A stretch of 64,000 bases of DNA from an uncultured Collinsella sp. Lineage in GTDB: Bacteria; Actinomycetota; Coriobacteriia; Coriobacteriales; Coriobacteriaceae. The stretch spans positions 1 to 64,000 of the forward strand of contig CATYVQ010000013.1 of the NCBI GenBank assembly GCA_958413895.1, given 5' to 3'. The position numbers and the translations under genes were made by a program. The notes beneath the pieces are model-generated. The model made no database searches. It saw only the letters and a list, made by a program, of their open reading frames with translations, and had not been told where the DNA came from. How positions within the stretch are numbered: position 1 is the stretch's first letter; each line of letters opens with the position of its first letter. Positions 24,053-33,230 of this stretch are shown here, one piece after another.

Positions 24053-24931
24053 ATGAACAAGCCGAGTGTTTCTGCCGGCGTCGTTGCCGGCGTTGCTCTG
24101 GGAGCCGCAGCGCTTGGTGCGGCCGCTGTCGCTGTTCGTGCTGCCTGTCTGCAGGTTGCGCGAACCCGCAATGGGTTGGCGCGTGTGAAACGCGTGCACG
24201 ATGAGGGCGGCGACGAGATTCGCGTGTTGGTGCAAGGCGGCGTCTACCAAAGCGCGAGTTACGTTGGCGAGCGCTGGGCGGAGCCGGTCTTTGCATACTA
24301 TCGCGCATTTGACGATGTTTTTGAGGCCGAGGACGCAATGCGTGACGCTTATGGTCACGGTATCGACCGCATGCTTATGCTGGGTGGCGGCGGGTTTGCC
24401 TATCCCAAGTTCGCGCTGATGTCGCACGAGGGCTTGCGCATGGACGTTATCGAGTATGACGGAGAGATTACGCGCCTAGCGCGCCGCTGGTTCTACCTGG
24501 ACGAGCTGGAGCGCGCAGTGGGCGACCGCTTGCGGGTGATTACCGCTGAGGCGCGTTCGTATCTGGGTGTGACGAGTGTGGGGCATCGTCGGTACGACGT
24601 GGTCGTGAGCGATTGCTTTGGCGGTGCCGAGCCCGTGCGCGAGCTGGCAACCGTTGAGGCGCTGCGTCTGGCGCGGGGTAGCTTGAACTCGGGCGGCATC
24701 TACGTTGCCAATATCGTGAGCGCAAACGAGGGGAGCGACGTGACGTTCCTGTGCGACTGCGCCGCCACGGCGCTCGAGGTATTCGAACACGTTTGGGTGG
24801 TCCCATGCGGCGATGCGGAGTTCGGCGGCGAGGAGAACTACCTGCTCATCGCCAGCGACGGCGACTACGCTTTTGCCGAAGCCGTGCCCTTCGACGCTGA
24901 CTTCCTCGGCACCGTCCTTCACGACAAGTAA
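24053..24931 (+). CDS. spermidine-synthase-like protein with N-terminal membrane segment
   Basis: A 292-residue protein. The N terminus is an alanine-rich hydrophobic segment (residues ~8-32) that could anchor it. The rest is a Rossmann methyltransferase fold of the spermine/spermidine synthase family, with MLMLGGGGFAYPKF as the nucleotide-binding loop, DVIEYDGEI as the acidic loop and YDVVVSDCFGG as the active-site segment. True polyamine synthesis is doubtful, because the canonical DSTDP-type Asp motif is replaced by SDCFGG. The ATG directly abuts the elp3 stop, so the two are one operon. Confidence 0.7.
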   Translation: MNKPSVSAGVVAGVALGAAALGAAAVAVRAACLQVARTRNGLARVKRVHDEGGDEIRVLVQGGVYQSASYVGERWAEPVFAYYRAFDDVFEAEDAMRDAYGHGIDRMLMLGGGGFAYPKFALMSHEGLRMDVIEYDGEITRLARRWFYLDELERAVGDRLRVITAEARSYLGVTSVGHRRYDVVVSDCFGGAEPVRELATVEALRLARGSLNSGGIYVANIVSANEGSDVTFLCDCAATALEVFEHVWVVPCGDAEFGGEENYLLIASDGDYAFAEAVPFDADFLGTVLHDK

Positions 24932-24957
24932 ATCTCCCCGTCCCAAAAAGACTGGTC

Positions 24958-27402
24958 TTAGGCGTGGTCGCGCCAGCCGAGAACGCGCTGCTTCATGCCC
25001 TTTATGTCGAGCACGCCTTCGGCAAAACCCTTGCGCACGAGCTCTTCGGGAACAAACTCGTCGTAGCGGTCAAAATAAGGCACCTCGCCGGGATAGACGA
25101 GCTCGATGGGATCGAAGTCCTTCTCGGCCTCGGCGGCGAGCACCTCAAAGAACGTCTCTTCGTCGGCCTTCATCTTAAACTGCATAAAGTACGGGCGCGA
25201 TGGGTCGAGTCCGCGAAGGCCCAGCTCCGCGGCACATTTAATCTTGAGCATGCGCTCGAGCGCCAAAAAGGCGTAGCTGCCCAGCCAGGGGAAGAGCACC
25301 CAGGTGTCGCCACCCAGGTTGATGAGCGGCTTAGTTCCCGCGCCCGAAATCTCGGCGGTATGACGAGCCTGTGCAAGGCGTGCCCGTGCGTTGCCCATAA
25401 GGTACGGATACACGGCATGTTCATCGAGCGCCTTGCACATGCGCTCGAGCACGTGTGTATTGATGTCGCCGGGGCAGTCGCCAAAGTATGCCGGCACACG
25501 ACCTTTGACTTGCGTGGCAAAGACGGTATGGCGCTTCCAGTCCACTTCCTCGACAATCCAGCAGTGTCCGGCGATGGCGATGCGCTCACCGGGCGGTGGC
25601 GGATTGACGATCGTGCCCAACTCGGCCGACTCGCTGCGAACGGTGAACTCCTCGTTTTCCTGGAATACGGCGTAGAACTTAAAGTTGTTAATGATGCGCT
25701 CACCCGCGAGACCCACGATGAGCCCACCGCCCTCGGTGACTTGGATATGGTCGATCTTAATGAGGTGACGCAGCAGTACGCGATAGTCATCGGCCGAGAT
25801 GCGATGGAAATAGCTGAGCGTGAGCACGCGCTGGGCAAGCTCTGCCGGCGTGAGTTCGCCGGTACTGGCAAGCGTCGACATAGTCTGGTGGTAGAGCAGG
25901 CTGTAGGGGAGTCGATCGAGCTCGGGCGGCTCGACCCACTTTTCCTCGCGATAGAGTTGTACGAGCGCGATTCCCTGCAGGAGCTTCCACGGAATGGTCT
26001 CGGGCATCATCGTGCGCGGCTCGGGCTCTTCCTCGCGCATGACAAACCACATCTCGGGCGGAAGATCGCGGCGTCCCGTGCGGCCCATTCGCTGCAAAAA
26101 GGAGCTGACGGTAAATGGCGCATCGATCTGAAACGCACGCTCCAGGCGGCCGATATCGATACCGAGCTCCAGCGTAGAGGTGGTGACGGTCGTTTGTGCC
26201 TGTTCCTCGTCACGCATGAGTTCCTCGGCTGTCTCGCGCAACGATGCCGAAAGATTGCCGTGATGGATGAGAAAGCGGTCGGGCTCGTGTCGGCTCTCGC
26301 AGTAGCTGCGCAGCATGGAGCATACGGCCTCTGCCTCCTCACGCGAGTTGGCAAAGACCAGGCACTTGCGGCCGCGGGTGTGTTCGAAGATGTAGCCCAT
26401 GCCGGGGTCGGCGTTGTCGGGTGCGGTGTCGGTGGGGTTGAGGAGCGCCTGCTCGGTAGCCTGGGGGATATCGACTTCGCCCTCGGGGGCCGAAGAAGTG
26501 CGACGGTCTTTGGGAGCGGCCTTGCCCCGCGCCTGCTCGCGACGTTGACGGCGCTCCTCTTGTGTGAGCTGTCCGCTGTGACGCATGTCTTGGGCGCCGG
26601 CGGGCAGTGCCGCGGGTGCCGCTGTCTCAATGCGCTCGCATGCAAGCACTTCGGCCTCTTGAGGACTTGTGCCCACGAATCCCCGCTGCTGTGCCTGGGG
26701 GCCCGAGTTGTAGAAGTGCTCCATGGAGATACGCCACACGCGGCGCGGTTCCTCAAAGCGGGGGATAACGCAGTCGCGCCCCGTTCCCTGTGAGAGAAAG
26801 GCGCCCGTGCGCTCGGGGTCGCCGATGGTGGCAGAAAGGCCGATGCGGCGGGGCTGCACGCCTGCCATGCGCGAGAGGCGCTCGATAAGGCACAGCGTCT
26901 GACCGCCGCGGTCGCCGCGCATGAGCGAGTGGACCTCATCGATGACCACATAGCGCAGGTCGCAAAACATGCGCGGGATCGCCATGTGCTTATGGATTAA
27001 GAGCGCTTCGAGTGACTCAGGCGTAATCTGCAAGATGCCGCTCGGTTTTTTGATGAGCTTAGCCTTGTGCGACTGCGAGACATCGCCATGCCAGTGCCAG
27101 ACAGGGATATCGGCCTCTTCGCAGAGGTCGTTGAGGCGGACGAACTGATCATTGATGAGCGCTTTGAGGGGGCCGATGTAGAGGGCGCCCACGCTTGCGG
27201 GCGGGTTCTCCCAAAACTCGGTCAGGATGGGAAAGAAGGCTGCCTCGGTTTTGCCGGAAGCCGTGGATGCCGTCAAGAGCACATTATCTTGCGTGTTAAA
27301 GATGGCATCTGCCGCCGCAACCTGGATGGAGTGTAGACTCTCCCAATCGTGGGAGTAGATGAAGTCTTGGATAAACGGGGCGTAGCGGTCAAAGGCGTTC
27401 AC
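24958..27402 (-). CDS. Lhr-like DEAD/DEAH helicase, Shango SngC candidate
   Basis: An 814-residue SF2 helicase with Walker A ASTASGKTE, Walker B VIDEVHS, motif III SATIGD and motif VI QRMGRTGRRD. The linker between the two RecA domains carries a ~70-residue charged, low-complexity insert (EERRQRREQARGKAAP and following). The C-terminal ~330 residues resemble the Lhr-type winged-helix region. GTG at 27402 was chosen over the frame's ATG at 27432 because AAAGGAGG lies just before it. It is third in a cluster with a BrxD-like ATPase and a TerB-type protein, the known Shango gene order. A REP palindrome separates it from sngB. Confidence 0.85.
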   Translation of the reverse strand: MNAFDRYAPFIQDFIYSHDWESLHSIQVAAADAIFNTQDNVLLTASTASGKTEAAFFPILTEFWENPPASVGALYIGPLKALINDQFVRLNDLCEEADIPVWHWHGDVSQSHKAKLIKKPSGILQITPESLEALLIHKHMAIPRMFCDLRYVVIDEVHSLMRGDRGGQTLCLIERLSRMAGVQPRRIGLSATIGDPERTGAFLSQGTGRDCVIPRFEEPRRVWRISMEHFYNSGPQAQQRGFVGTSPQEAEVLACERIETAAPAALPAGAQDMRHSGQLTQEERRQRREQARGKAAPKDRRTSSAPEGEVDIPQATEQALLNPTDTAPDNADPGMGYIFEHTRGRKCLVFANSREEAEAVCSMLRSYCESRHEPDRFLIHHGNLSASLRETAEELMRDEEQAQTTVTTSTLELGIDIGRLERAFQIDAPFTVSSFLQRMGRTGRRDLPPEMWFVMREEEPEPRTMMPETIPWKLLQGIALVQLYREEKWVEPPELDRLPYSLLYHQTMSTLASTGELTPAELAQRVLTLSYFHRISADDYRVLLRHLIKIDHIQVTEGGGLIVGLAGERIINNFKFYAVFQENEEFTVRSESAELGTIVNPPPPGERIAIAGHCWIVEEVDWKRHTVFATQVKGRVPAYFGDCPGDINTHVLERMCKALDEHAVYPYLMGNARARLAQARHTAEISGAGTKPLINLGGDTWVLFPWLGSYAFLALERMLKIKCAAELGLRGLDPSRPYFMQFKMKADEETFFEVLAAEAEKDFDPIELVYPGEVPYFDRYDEFVPEELVRKGFAEGVLDIKGMKQRVLGWRDHA

Positions 27403-27483
27403 GGGGCCTCCTTTCAAAAACGAATCTCTCAACGCGGTGGGCAGTGGCTTGCTGCATTACTGCCTCGACGTTTGCCCAGATAA

Positions 27484-27520
27484 AACCTGCCAAAATAAAC
27501 CTGTCCCTTTTTGGCAGGTT
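27484..27520. repeat. REP-like palindrome between the ATPase and helicase genes
   Basis: AACCTGCCAAAA and TTTTTGGCAGGTT flank TAAACCTGTCCC. It is the reverse complement of the unit at 88-116 across about 29 bases. Its right arm includes the first two bases of the TAA stop (TTA at 27519-27521) of the upstream ATPase gene. An inserted repeat or an mRNA-stability hairpin within the operon are both possible. Confidence 0.7.
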
Positions 27521-28823
27521 AGATGGTGAATTCGGCGAAGTTACGGTCGTCGCCTGCGGTATCGGTGTCACCTGTTGCGGTTGCCGGCGCCAGCGCGTCG
27601 CCGCCGACGCTTTGCAGTAGCTCGGCCACGTTGGCGTCGGGGTTTTGGCATAGGATGTCGAGCAGCTCGATAAAGTCACGAATGACTTCACGCGGCGTCA
27701 GATGCGTGTCGGCTCCCACACGACCGAACTCGATCTTGAGAAAGTCCACCAAGTCGCTCTCGGTAAGCGTGGGCGTCCAACCAAAGTAGCCGGCATGGAT
27801 CTGCATGAGTTTTTCGATGAGCACCAGCAGCTCCTCATAGGTGAGCGGCTGCAGGCGAATGATGGGCGCGAGCATGTCCTTAAGGTCCTCGCGTGCAAAG
27901 CGGCCTTGAGCGAGTCGGCTGCGCAGGGCCTCGTAGGAGAACACGCCGCGGCGGCGGTCTTCGATGGAGGTTGGCGTGCCGCCCATGATCATGCCCAGGT
28001 ACTGCGCTTTGCCCTGGAGCGTGTCGTTGTACATGGTCAGGATTTTCTCGTAGTTGTACTGGCGCGTGATGGCGTTGGGAATCTTATACAGATTCACGAG
28101 CTCGTCGATGAGCACCAGCATGCCCTTGTAGCCGCTGCAGACCAAAAAACGCGCGATGAGCTTAACGTAGTCGTACCAATCGTCATCGCTGATGATGGTC
28201 GAGGAGCCCAACTCGGCGCGTGCCTCGCTCTTGGTGCGGTACTCGCCGCGAATCCATTTGGTCACGCGGCTCATAGTCTCTTCATCGCCCTCGGATACGG
28301 CCATGCGATAGCGGCGGAGCATGCGGGTGAAGTCGAAGCCGTGGACCATCTCCTCGAGCGGGGCCAGTTGGGCATTAACGACCGACTCGTCGACGTCGGC
28401 ACACGAGGCAACCCAGCGATCCAGAATAAGGTTGAGCGCGCCGCCCTCGGGGCGCGTCTTGGTCGATATATTGCGGATGAGCTCGCGGTAGGTGGCAAGG
28501 CCCTGTCCCTGACCGCCTTGCAGGCGGCGCTCGGGCGACAGGTCGGCATCGGCGACGACGAATCCCTCGCCCATGGCGTGCGTGCGGATGGTCTGAAGCA
28601 AGAAACTCTTGCCGGCGCCGTAGCGACCGACCAGAAAGCGGAAGCTTGCGCCGCCGTCGGCGATGAGACTCAAATCGGTGAGCAGGGCGCGAATCTCGAC
28701 CTCGCGTCCCACGGTGATATAGGGAAGGCCGATGCGCGGGACCACGCCGCCCTTGAGCGAGTTGAGAATGACGGCAGCGACGCGCTTGGGCACGCGGGGT
28801 GCTGCGGATGCGGTATCACTCAT
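27519..28823 (-). CDS. P-loop ATPase, BrxD/DUF2791-like, Shango SngB candidate
   Basis: A 434-residue AAA/ORC-type ATPase. The Walker A is VGRYGAGKSFLL near residue 70, the Walker B VLIDELVNL near residue 240. The N-terminal RVPKRVAAVILNSLKGGVVPR segment and the YLGMIMGGTP part match the BREX ATP-binding (BrxD, DUF2791) family. It overlaps the upstream TerB-type gene by eight bases (ATG at 28823, TGA ending 28816), so the two are translationally coupled. Role in the Shango system: ATPase partner of the helicase. The Asp/Thr-rich C-terminal tail is probably disordered. Confidence 0.85.
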   Translation of the reverse strand: MSDTASAAPRVPKRVAAVILNSLKGGVVPRIGLPYITVGREVEIRALLTDLSLIADGGASFRFLVGRYGAGKSFLLQTIRTHAMGEGFVVADADLSPERRLQGGQGQGLATYRELIRNISTKTRPEGGALNLILDRWVASCADVDESVVNAQLAPLEEMVHGFDFTRMLRRYRMAVSEGDEETMSRVTKWIRGEYRTKSEARAELGSSTIISDDDWYDYVKLIARFLVCSGYKGMLVLIDELVNLYKIPNAITRQYNYEKILTMYNDTLQGKAQYLGMIMGGTPTSIEDRRRGVFSYEALRSRLAQGRFAREDLKDMLAPIIRLQPLTYEELLVLIEKLMQIHAGYFGWTPTLTESDLVDFLKIEFGRVGADTHLTPREVIRDFIELLDILCQNPDANVAELLQSVGGDALAPATATGDTDTAGDDRNFAEFTI

Positions 28824-30576
28824 GATCTAGGTATCCTCTCACGTCTGCTTTGTAGTCCTCGATAATTTGCGGTCCTGCCGCGCCAAATTCAATTACGGTG
28901 TCGCCCACCAGGTCAAAGAGTGCTTCGTTGATGGTATCGACGAGCATGTCCTCGCTCTGCCCCGATTGCACTACCGCCGATTCCGCCTGTACTGCGTTGT
29001 GCTCGAGCAGCGCGCGAAGGAAGGCATCTGCGACGGGTGCGAGTTCGTTCGTGGCGTCAGCGGGCGCAACGGCTGCGAACGCGGGCGTCGGCGCGAGAAG
29101 CGGTGCCACGACACCAAACTGTTCGGTGGATATGGTTGGCTCGTCGGCCTCGTCCTGCCGAATGGGTGCCGCGATCGCCTCGACAATCGCGTCGGCTACG
29201 GGCTCGGCTTCCGGTTGCCCTGAGTCCGCTGCCTCGGCTTCCACAGGTGCGCCGTCCTCGCGCTCTTCATCGATCAAAAGCGCTTCACGCGTTTGCGCGG
29301 CGGCGCTCCGAATGTGCCCCAGCTGACTCAGATCGATATCGATCTTGACGGGCTGGTGTGCGGTATCCCATGAAAGCCATGCCACAATCTCGTCATCGAT
29401 AATCTTGGCCAGATATTTGGGGACCTTTTCTTCCTTAAGGGGATGGGCGGGGTCCAGCGCCAGGCGCAGGCGTTGGTCGCAGGCGCGCATCATTTCACCG
29501 AGCTTGCTGCTCTTTTGCCTACTACCGTGGATACGCATACATTCCCAAAAGCCGTTTTGGCAACGGTAGATATGGATGGGATCCAGGCGGTATTCGCAGT
29601 CCTCGTGGCGCTCGGGCGCAAAGAATACGGCCGAGGCAAACATGGTGTAGGGCATGGCCGTCTCCTCCCCAAATAAGCTCGCCACGATGCCGGTCTTTCG
29701 GTGCGTGTCATAGTAGCGCGCCATACGGACATACACGGCGCACGCCACGTGGCGCAGATCGCGGTGGTGGCTGCGGTCGAGCCGCGAGTTACTTAGGTTG
29801 TACGTGGAGAGGGCGTTGATGGCGGCCATGAGTCGCTCCTCGCGCACCTCATCGGGCGGAAGGGGGAGCGTGGGCTCGGAGGTTTTGCGACGCTTAGGGG
29901 TCTGGCCGGACGGTGCCGGCGCTGGCACAAGGTCTCGTGCCGCGTGCCGCAGCTCGATAAGGGCATTATCGAACATGACGGTTTTAGAGTCACGAAGCAG
30001 CTTGGGGTCGAGCGCGTGGAACACGGCGTAATCCTGCAGCCACACGCGCGCAAACCGGTCGATGCCGGGCTCAAAGGCGCGGTAGGCATCCCAAAAGGCC
30101 TTGATCTTGTTAAAACCCTCGAGCGGATTATCTACGCCAATGCCGCAAATCAGCTCATAGAGATACAGAAAGGCAAAGGATGTAGACGTTTCCTCGACGG
30201 TTCCGCGGCGCACTTGGGCACGCCAGGTAAAGTAGCCGCGCAACTGTCGATCGCTCATGGCATTGTAGGTGGGAAAGTACGACTTAAAGGTGCCGTTGTA
30301 GGGGCAGTCGTCCTCAAAGTCGGCCATCAGCAGGCCTTGGCGGTAAAAAAGCTCGGCTTCCGAAAGCCAGCGACCCGCGCCGCCTTTGGGGTCATCCTGC
30401 CAGCGCGATATCTCGCGCATCTTGCGGTACTGGTCGGGAAGGAAATTCTGCATCTGTCGGCCGGTTTTGAGAATCGGCTCGTCTGCGTAGATTTCGTTTG
30501 AGAAGCGGGCGGACTGATGGGTCCGGGCCTCGGCCATAATGCGCTCGATGAGCATCTTGATGTCCTGGTCGGCCAC
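28816..30576 (-). CDS. TerB-N/TerB-C domain protein, Shango SngA candidate
   Basis: A 586-residue protein with a TerB-N-like region: RWQDDPKGGAGRWLSEAELF, then the typical YFTWRAQVRRGTVEET. A middle helical part and a ~120-residue Ala/Glu-rich linker follow, and the C-terminal ~80 residues fit a TerB-C tail. GTG start with GAGGAGAAG upstream. It is the first gene of the three-gene operon with a BrxD-like ATPase and an Lhr-like helicase, the composition described for the Shango anti-phage system. TerB-type proteins are proposed membrane or stress sensors; the trigger here is unknown. Confidence 0.8.
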   Translation of the reverse strand: MADQDIKMLIERIMAEARTHQSARFSNEIYADEPILKTGRQMQNFLPDQYRKMREISRWQDDPKGGAGRWLSEAELFYRQGLLMADFEDDCPYNGTFKSYFPTYNAMSDRQLRGYFTWRAQVRRGTVEETSTSFAFLYLYELICGIGVDNPLEGFNKIKAFWDAYRAFEPGIDRFARVWLQDYAVFHALDPKLLRDSKTVMFDNALIELRHAARDLVPAPAPSGQTPKRRKTSEPTLPLPPDEVREERLMAAINALSTYNLSNSRLDRSHHRDLRHVACAVYVRMARYYDTHRKTGIVASLFGEETAMPYTMFASAVFFAPERHEDCEYRLDPIHIYRCQNGFWECMRIHGSRQKSSKLGEMMRACDQRLRLALDPAHPLKEEKVPKYLAKIIDDEIVAWLSWDTAHQPVKIDIDLSQLGHIRSAAAQTREALLIDEEREDGAPVEAEAADSGQPEAEPVADAIVEAIAAPIRQDEADEPTISTEQFGVVAPLLAPTPAFAAVAPADATNELAPVADAFLRALLEHNAVQAESAVVQSGQSEDMLVDTINEALFDLVGDTVIEFGAAGPQIIEDYKADVRGYLDHE

Positions 30577-30613
30577 CGCTTCTCCTCTCCTAACGCAGCT
30601 TCGGTGACCTCAT

Positions 30614-30619
30614 ATCATA
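30614..30619 (-). promoter_or_regulatory. candidate extended -10 promoter of the Shango-like operon
   Basis: On the minus strand TGTGCTATGAT contains TATGAT preceded by TGC, an extended -10. The transcript would start about 30 bases before the GTG at 30576. No good -35 is visible. Confidence 0.4.
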
Positions 30620-30664
30620 GCACAGCATCAAACAGGTGTTCGGGATGCCGCTGCGTTGATAGAT

Positions 30665-31381
30665 TTAGAACAGGAGGGCGTAGATGACGGCGATGACGAC
30701 GGAGGGGAGCATATTGGCCGTGCGGAAGGTCTGAGGACGGATGAGGTTGACGCCGACGCAGAAGATGAGCATGGAGCCTACGAGCGAAAGGCTGTTGAGG
30801 GCTGCTGTGGTCATGATGGGGGAGAGCGCGCCGGCAAACAACGTGATCGTCCCCTGGAACACGGCTACGGGCAGGGCCGAGAAGATGCAGCCGCGTCCGA
30901 GCGAGGCCGTCATGGTGCAGACGATGATGCAGTCCAGCGCTCCCTTGAGGGCGAGCGTGGACCAGTCGCCGAGCAGGCCGTCTTGGATTGATCCCACGAT
31001 AGCCATGGCACCGATACACACGGTGAGTGAAGTCGAGACAAAAGCGTTGGTGAACTCGTTATCGCCCTCACTGCCAGTCTTGCGCTTGAGCCATTCGCCA
31101 AGGTTCTCGATGGCGGCTTCCAAGTTGACGGCCTCGCCGATGAGCGAGCCGAGGGCGAACGAGACAATGAGCATGGTGGTACCGGTGGTCGCCAGCGCCT
31201 CCCCATCGATAAGGAGCATCTTTTGCATGGTGCCGCCCAGGCCGATAAACAGGACGCACAGCCCCGATGCTTTCATGAGCGTGTCTTGAATGCGCGGTGT
31301 AATGAAGCGGCCGCCCGCTAATCCCAAAAGACCGCCCGCAACTAAAAGCACAACGTTGATGATTGTTCCCAAGCCCGGCAT
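30665..31381 (-). CDS. DUF554 family membrane protein
   Basis: A 238-residue integral membrane protein with about six to seven hydrophobic segments (IINVVLLVAGGLLGLAGG, then SGLCVLFIGLGGTMQ, IVSFALGSLIGE and VCIGAMAIVGSIQDG), the profile of DUF554 (YqgA-like). Function unknown; transport is presumed. The ATG at 31381 follows GGGAGGG; the longer frame to 31450 has no ribosome site. It lies upstream of the Shango-like operon on the same strand with an 88-base gap, and is probably separate because the operon has its own promoter. Confidence 0.8.
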   Translation of the reverse strand: MPGLGTIINVVLLVAGGLLGLAGGRFITPRIQDTLMKASGLCVLFIGLGGTMQKMLLIDGEALATTGTTMLIVSFALGSLIGEAVNLEAAIENLGEWLKRKTGSEGDNEFTNAFVSTSLTVCIGAMAIVGSIQDGLLGDWSTLALKGALDCIIVCTMTASLGRGCIFSALPVAVFQGTITLFAGALSPIMTTAALNSLSLVGSMLIFCVGVNLIRPQTFRTANMLPSVVIAVIYALLF

Positions 31382-31499
31382 GAGCCCTCCCGTATTGATG
31401 CCAACGTGGCAATCGTAGCAGAGTGGAATGCGAGGTACATCGCGACTCATCTAATACGTTATATAAGTGGTATTAGGAATGGTGCGCAGCATTTAAGCC

Positions 31500-32930
31500 T
31501 CAGGTGGTTGTCGGGACATAGGGATAGTAGTCAAAGCGCAGTGTCATAAGCCGCTGTGGGGATTCAATAGCCGCGGCGATGATATTGGCATCGCGGGCAC
31601 GATCAAACCCTACGAGTTCGATCTGATACGAGACGTCTTGCATAATGTCCAGACGTCGCCAGGCTAGGAGTGTGTCGCCATCGAATTCCAAGGTCTTGCC
31701 TCCATCTGGAGCAACGGCGTATAGATGCAGCTTGGCGGTGGTTGCAGGGTCGACAACCGTGACCTTTTTAATTTCGTTTCGAGTATTCTTGGCGCCCAAC
31801 AAGGTGAGCAGTGTTGGGGCCACGACCTCGCCCGATGGCAAAAAGACGACTTCGATGGATTCGGGAAATGCGATGATGGCCGACTTGCGGACGGGTTGAT
31901 TGGCGGCGGCAACTTCGATGTCCGCAGCGTCGATGACCTCTGTGTGGTCGAGCGCGGCAAGCACGCAGCAGTTACCTTCATCGATCTCTTGAGGATCAGC
32001 AAGCCCCAGACTGTCCGCGAGCTCGGGATCGTTTGGATCGTTAGCGGGCTCATTCGGTGCTTCGAGAGAAGCTGGGATGCCGTTTGTCGGCGACGGCGTG
32101 TCGCCCGCACCTGCTTCTTTGTCCGCGCTCTCTTCTTGTATGGTTGCGTTGATGGGTTCGTCGTTTGAGGGGAGCGTCTTGGCGTCAAGCGCGGAGGGAA
32201 GAATTCCGATGGCTCCGGATCCGTTCCACTCCATTTCGAGAAGCGCCGGGTCGGCAAGAATGCGTTGCCTGCTTTGCGCGTGGGCATCGATTTCAATAGG
32301 GCCTGTCTCTATCCCTCGTGTAAGGCTGAGTGATCCGGCTGGCTTCTCGAAATGAGCGTCTGTGTCTTTGGTGCTGACGGCGTAGAACAGCAGGGACGCT
32401 TCTCCCGCCGCGATGGCATCGGTGTCGGCTTTGGTCAGTCGCAACGATGTCGTGAATGAGAGGGTGGGCTGCGTGCCGTCTGCATTCGCGGCGGCGCAGC
32501 CCAGACATATACCGCCTCCTTTCTCAAAAAACGTACCGTCGAAGGCGACCTTCGCTCCGTTCGCCGAGTCATCGACCGAAGCGATGTCGATGCGCAGCTC
32601 TAAATTGCATGGATCGCCATCCGCATCGAGCACAACCGAGCGCCACATGCAGACGGCGCACCCCGCCTGGGAGCCGTTTGCCTTGTTCGAACGCTTGATA
32701 TCCACGACTATCGAGCCGTCCGTATTACGACGAAGGCATCCCGAGGTTGAGATCGCGGCCTGTGTGATCGAAAAACGCTCGCACGCAATGGCGCTCGACG
32801 GATTTGGTGCGGAACTTAGGGCTGCTGGTAAGGAGTCCGCCATGGCGGGAGTCGCCCAAGCGGCGACAGGCGTTCCGGTTGCGAGCGCGCCGCAGAGTGC
32901 GACGACGGGCAAAAGGTTCTTCGATGCCAT
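31500..32930 (-). CDS. secreted protein of unknown function, last gene of surface operon
   Basis: A 476-residue protein with a signal peptide (VVALCGALATGTPVAAWATP, cleavage likely near residue 31). The mature part has several cysteine pairs (CAVCMW, CLGCAA, NCCVL), an acidic Pro/Asn-rich linker near residues 260-320 and a beta-rich remainder. There is no membrane anchor or sortase motif at the C terminus, so it is probably exported and then bound by partners. It lies 18 bases after a small LPxTG-like protein and closes the operon that starts at 34705. No family recognised. Confidence 0.65.
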   Translation of the reverse strand: MASKNLLPVVALCGALATGTPVAAWATPAMADSLPAALSSAPNPSSAIACERFSITQAAISTSGCLRRNTDGSIVVDIKRSNKANGSQAGCAVCMWRSVVLDADGDPCNLELRIDIASVDDSANGAKVAFDGTFFEKGGGICLGCAAANADGTQPTLSFTTSLRLTKADTDAIAAGEASLLFYAVSTKDTDAHFEKPAGSLSLTRGIETGPIEIDAHAQSRQRILADPALLEMEWNGSGAIGILPSALDAKTLPSNDEPINATIQEESADKEAGAGDTPSPTNGIPASLEAPNEPANDPNDPELADSLGLADPQEIDEGNCCVLAALDHTEVIDAADIEVAAANQPVRKSAIIAFPESIEVVFLPSGEVVAPTLLTLLGAKNTRNEIKKVTVVDPATTAKLHLYAVAPDGGKTLEFDGDTLLAWRRLDIMQDVSYQIELVGFDRARDANIIAAAIESPQRLMTLRFDYYPYVPTTT

Positions 32931-32948
32931 GGGGTCTCCTTAGCTAAT

Positions 32949-33230
32949 TTAGTGCGGCCTGTCCATGTTTTGTTTCTGGCTGCGTTTGATGTGCAGACCG
33001 AGGCCGGCGGTTCCTGCGCCTGCTGCTGTGGCGCCTGCTGCCAAGAGCCATCGTCCATCGCCTGTCTGCGCCAACGGTTCCTCGCGGTCGCCGCAGTCGA
33101 GCTCCGAGAGGTTGACCGTCACTTGCGTGGCGGCCTGCGCCTGTTCTTGCTGGGCAAAGGCCATGGCTGGCCCAAACGCTAGGATGCTGACGGCGGCGGC
33201 CAGGGCGACGGCCTTATGCCGTGTGCGCAC
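32949..33230 (-). CDS. small cell-wall protein with sortase-like LAQTGD motif
   Basis: About 93 residues: a signal peptide (VALAAAVSILAFGPAMAFAQ), a short mature part with ELDCGDREEP, then LAQTGD, a hydrophobic segment (WLLAAGATAAGAGTAGLGL) and a basic tail (HIKRSQKQ). That is the layout of a sortase substrate, with Leu-Ala instead of Leu-Pro. GTG at 33230 was chosen; an ATG at 33260 is possible but would lie deeper in the upstream gene. It overlaps the upstream gene's end by 17 bases, so the two are coupled. Such small sortase substrates are typical members of WxL surface loci. Confidence 0.6.
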   Translation of the reverse strand: MRTRHKAVALAAAVSILAFGPAMAFAQQEQAQAATQVTVNLSELDCGDREEPLAQTGDGRWLLAAGATAAGAGTAGLGLHIKRSQKQNMDRPH

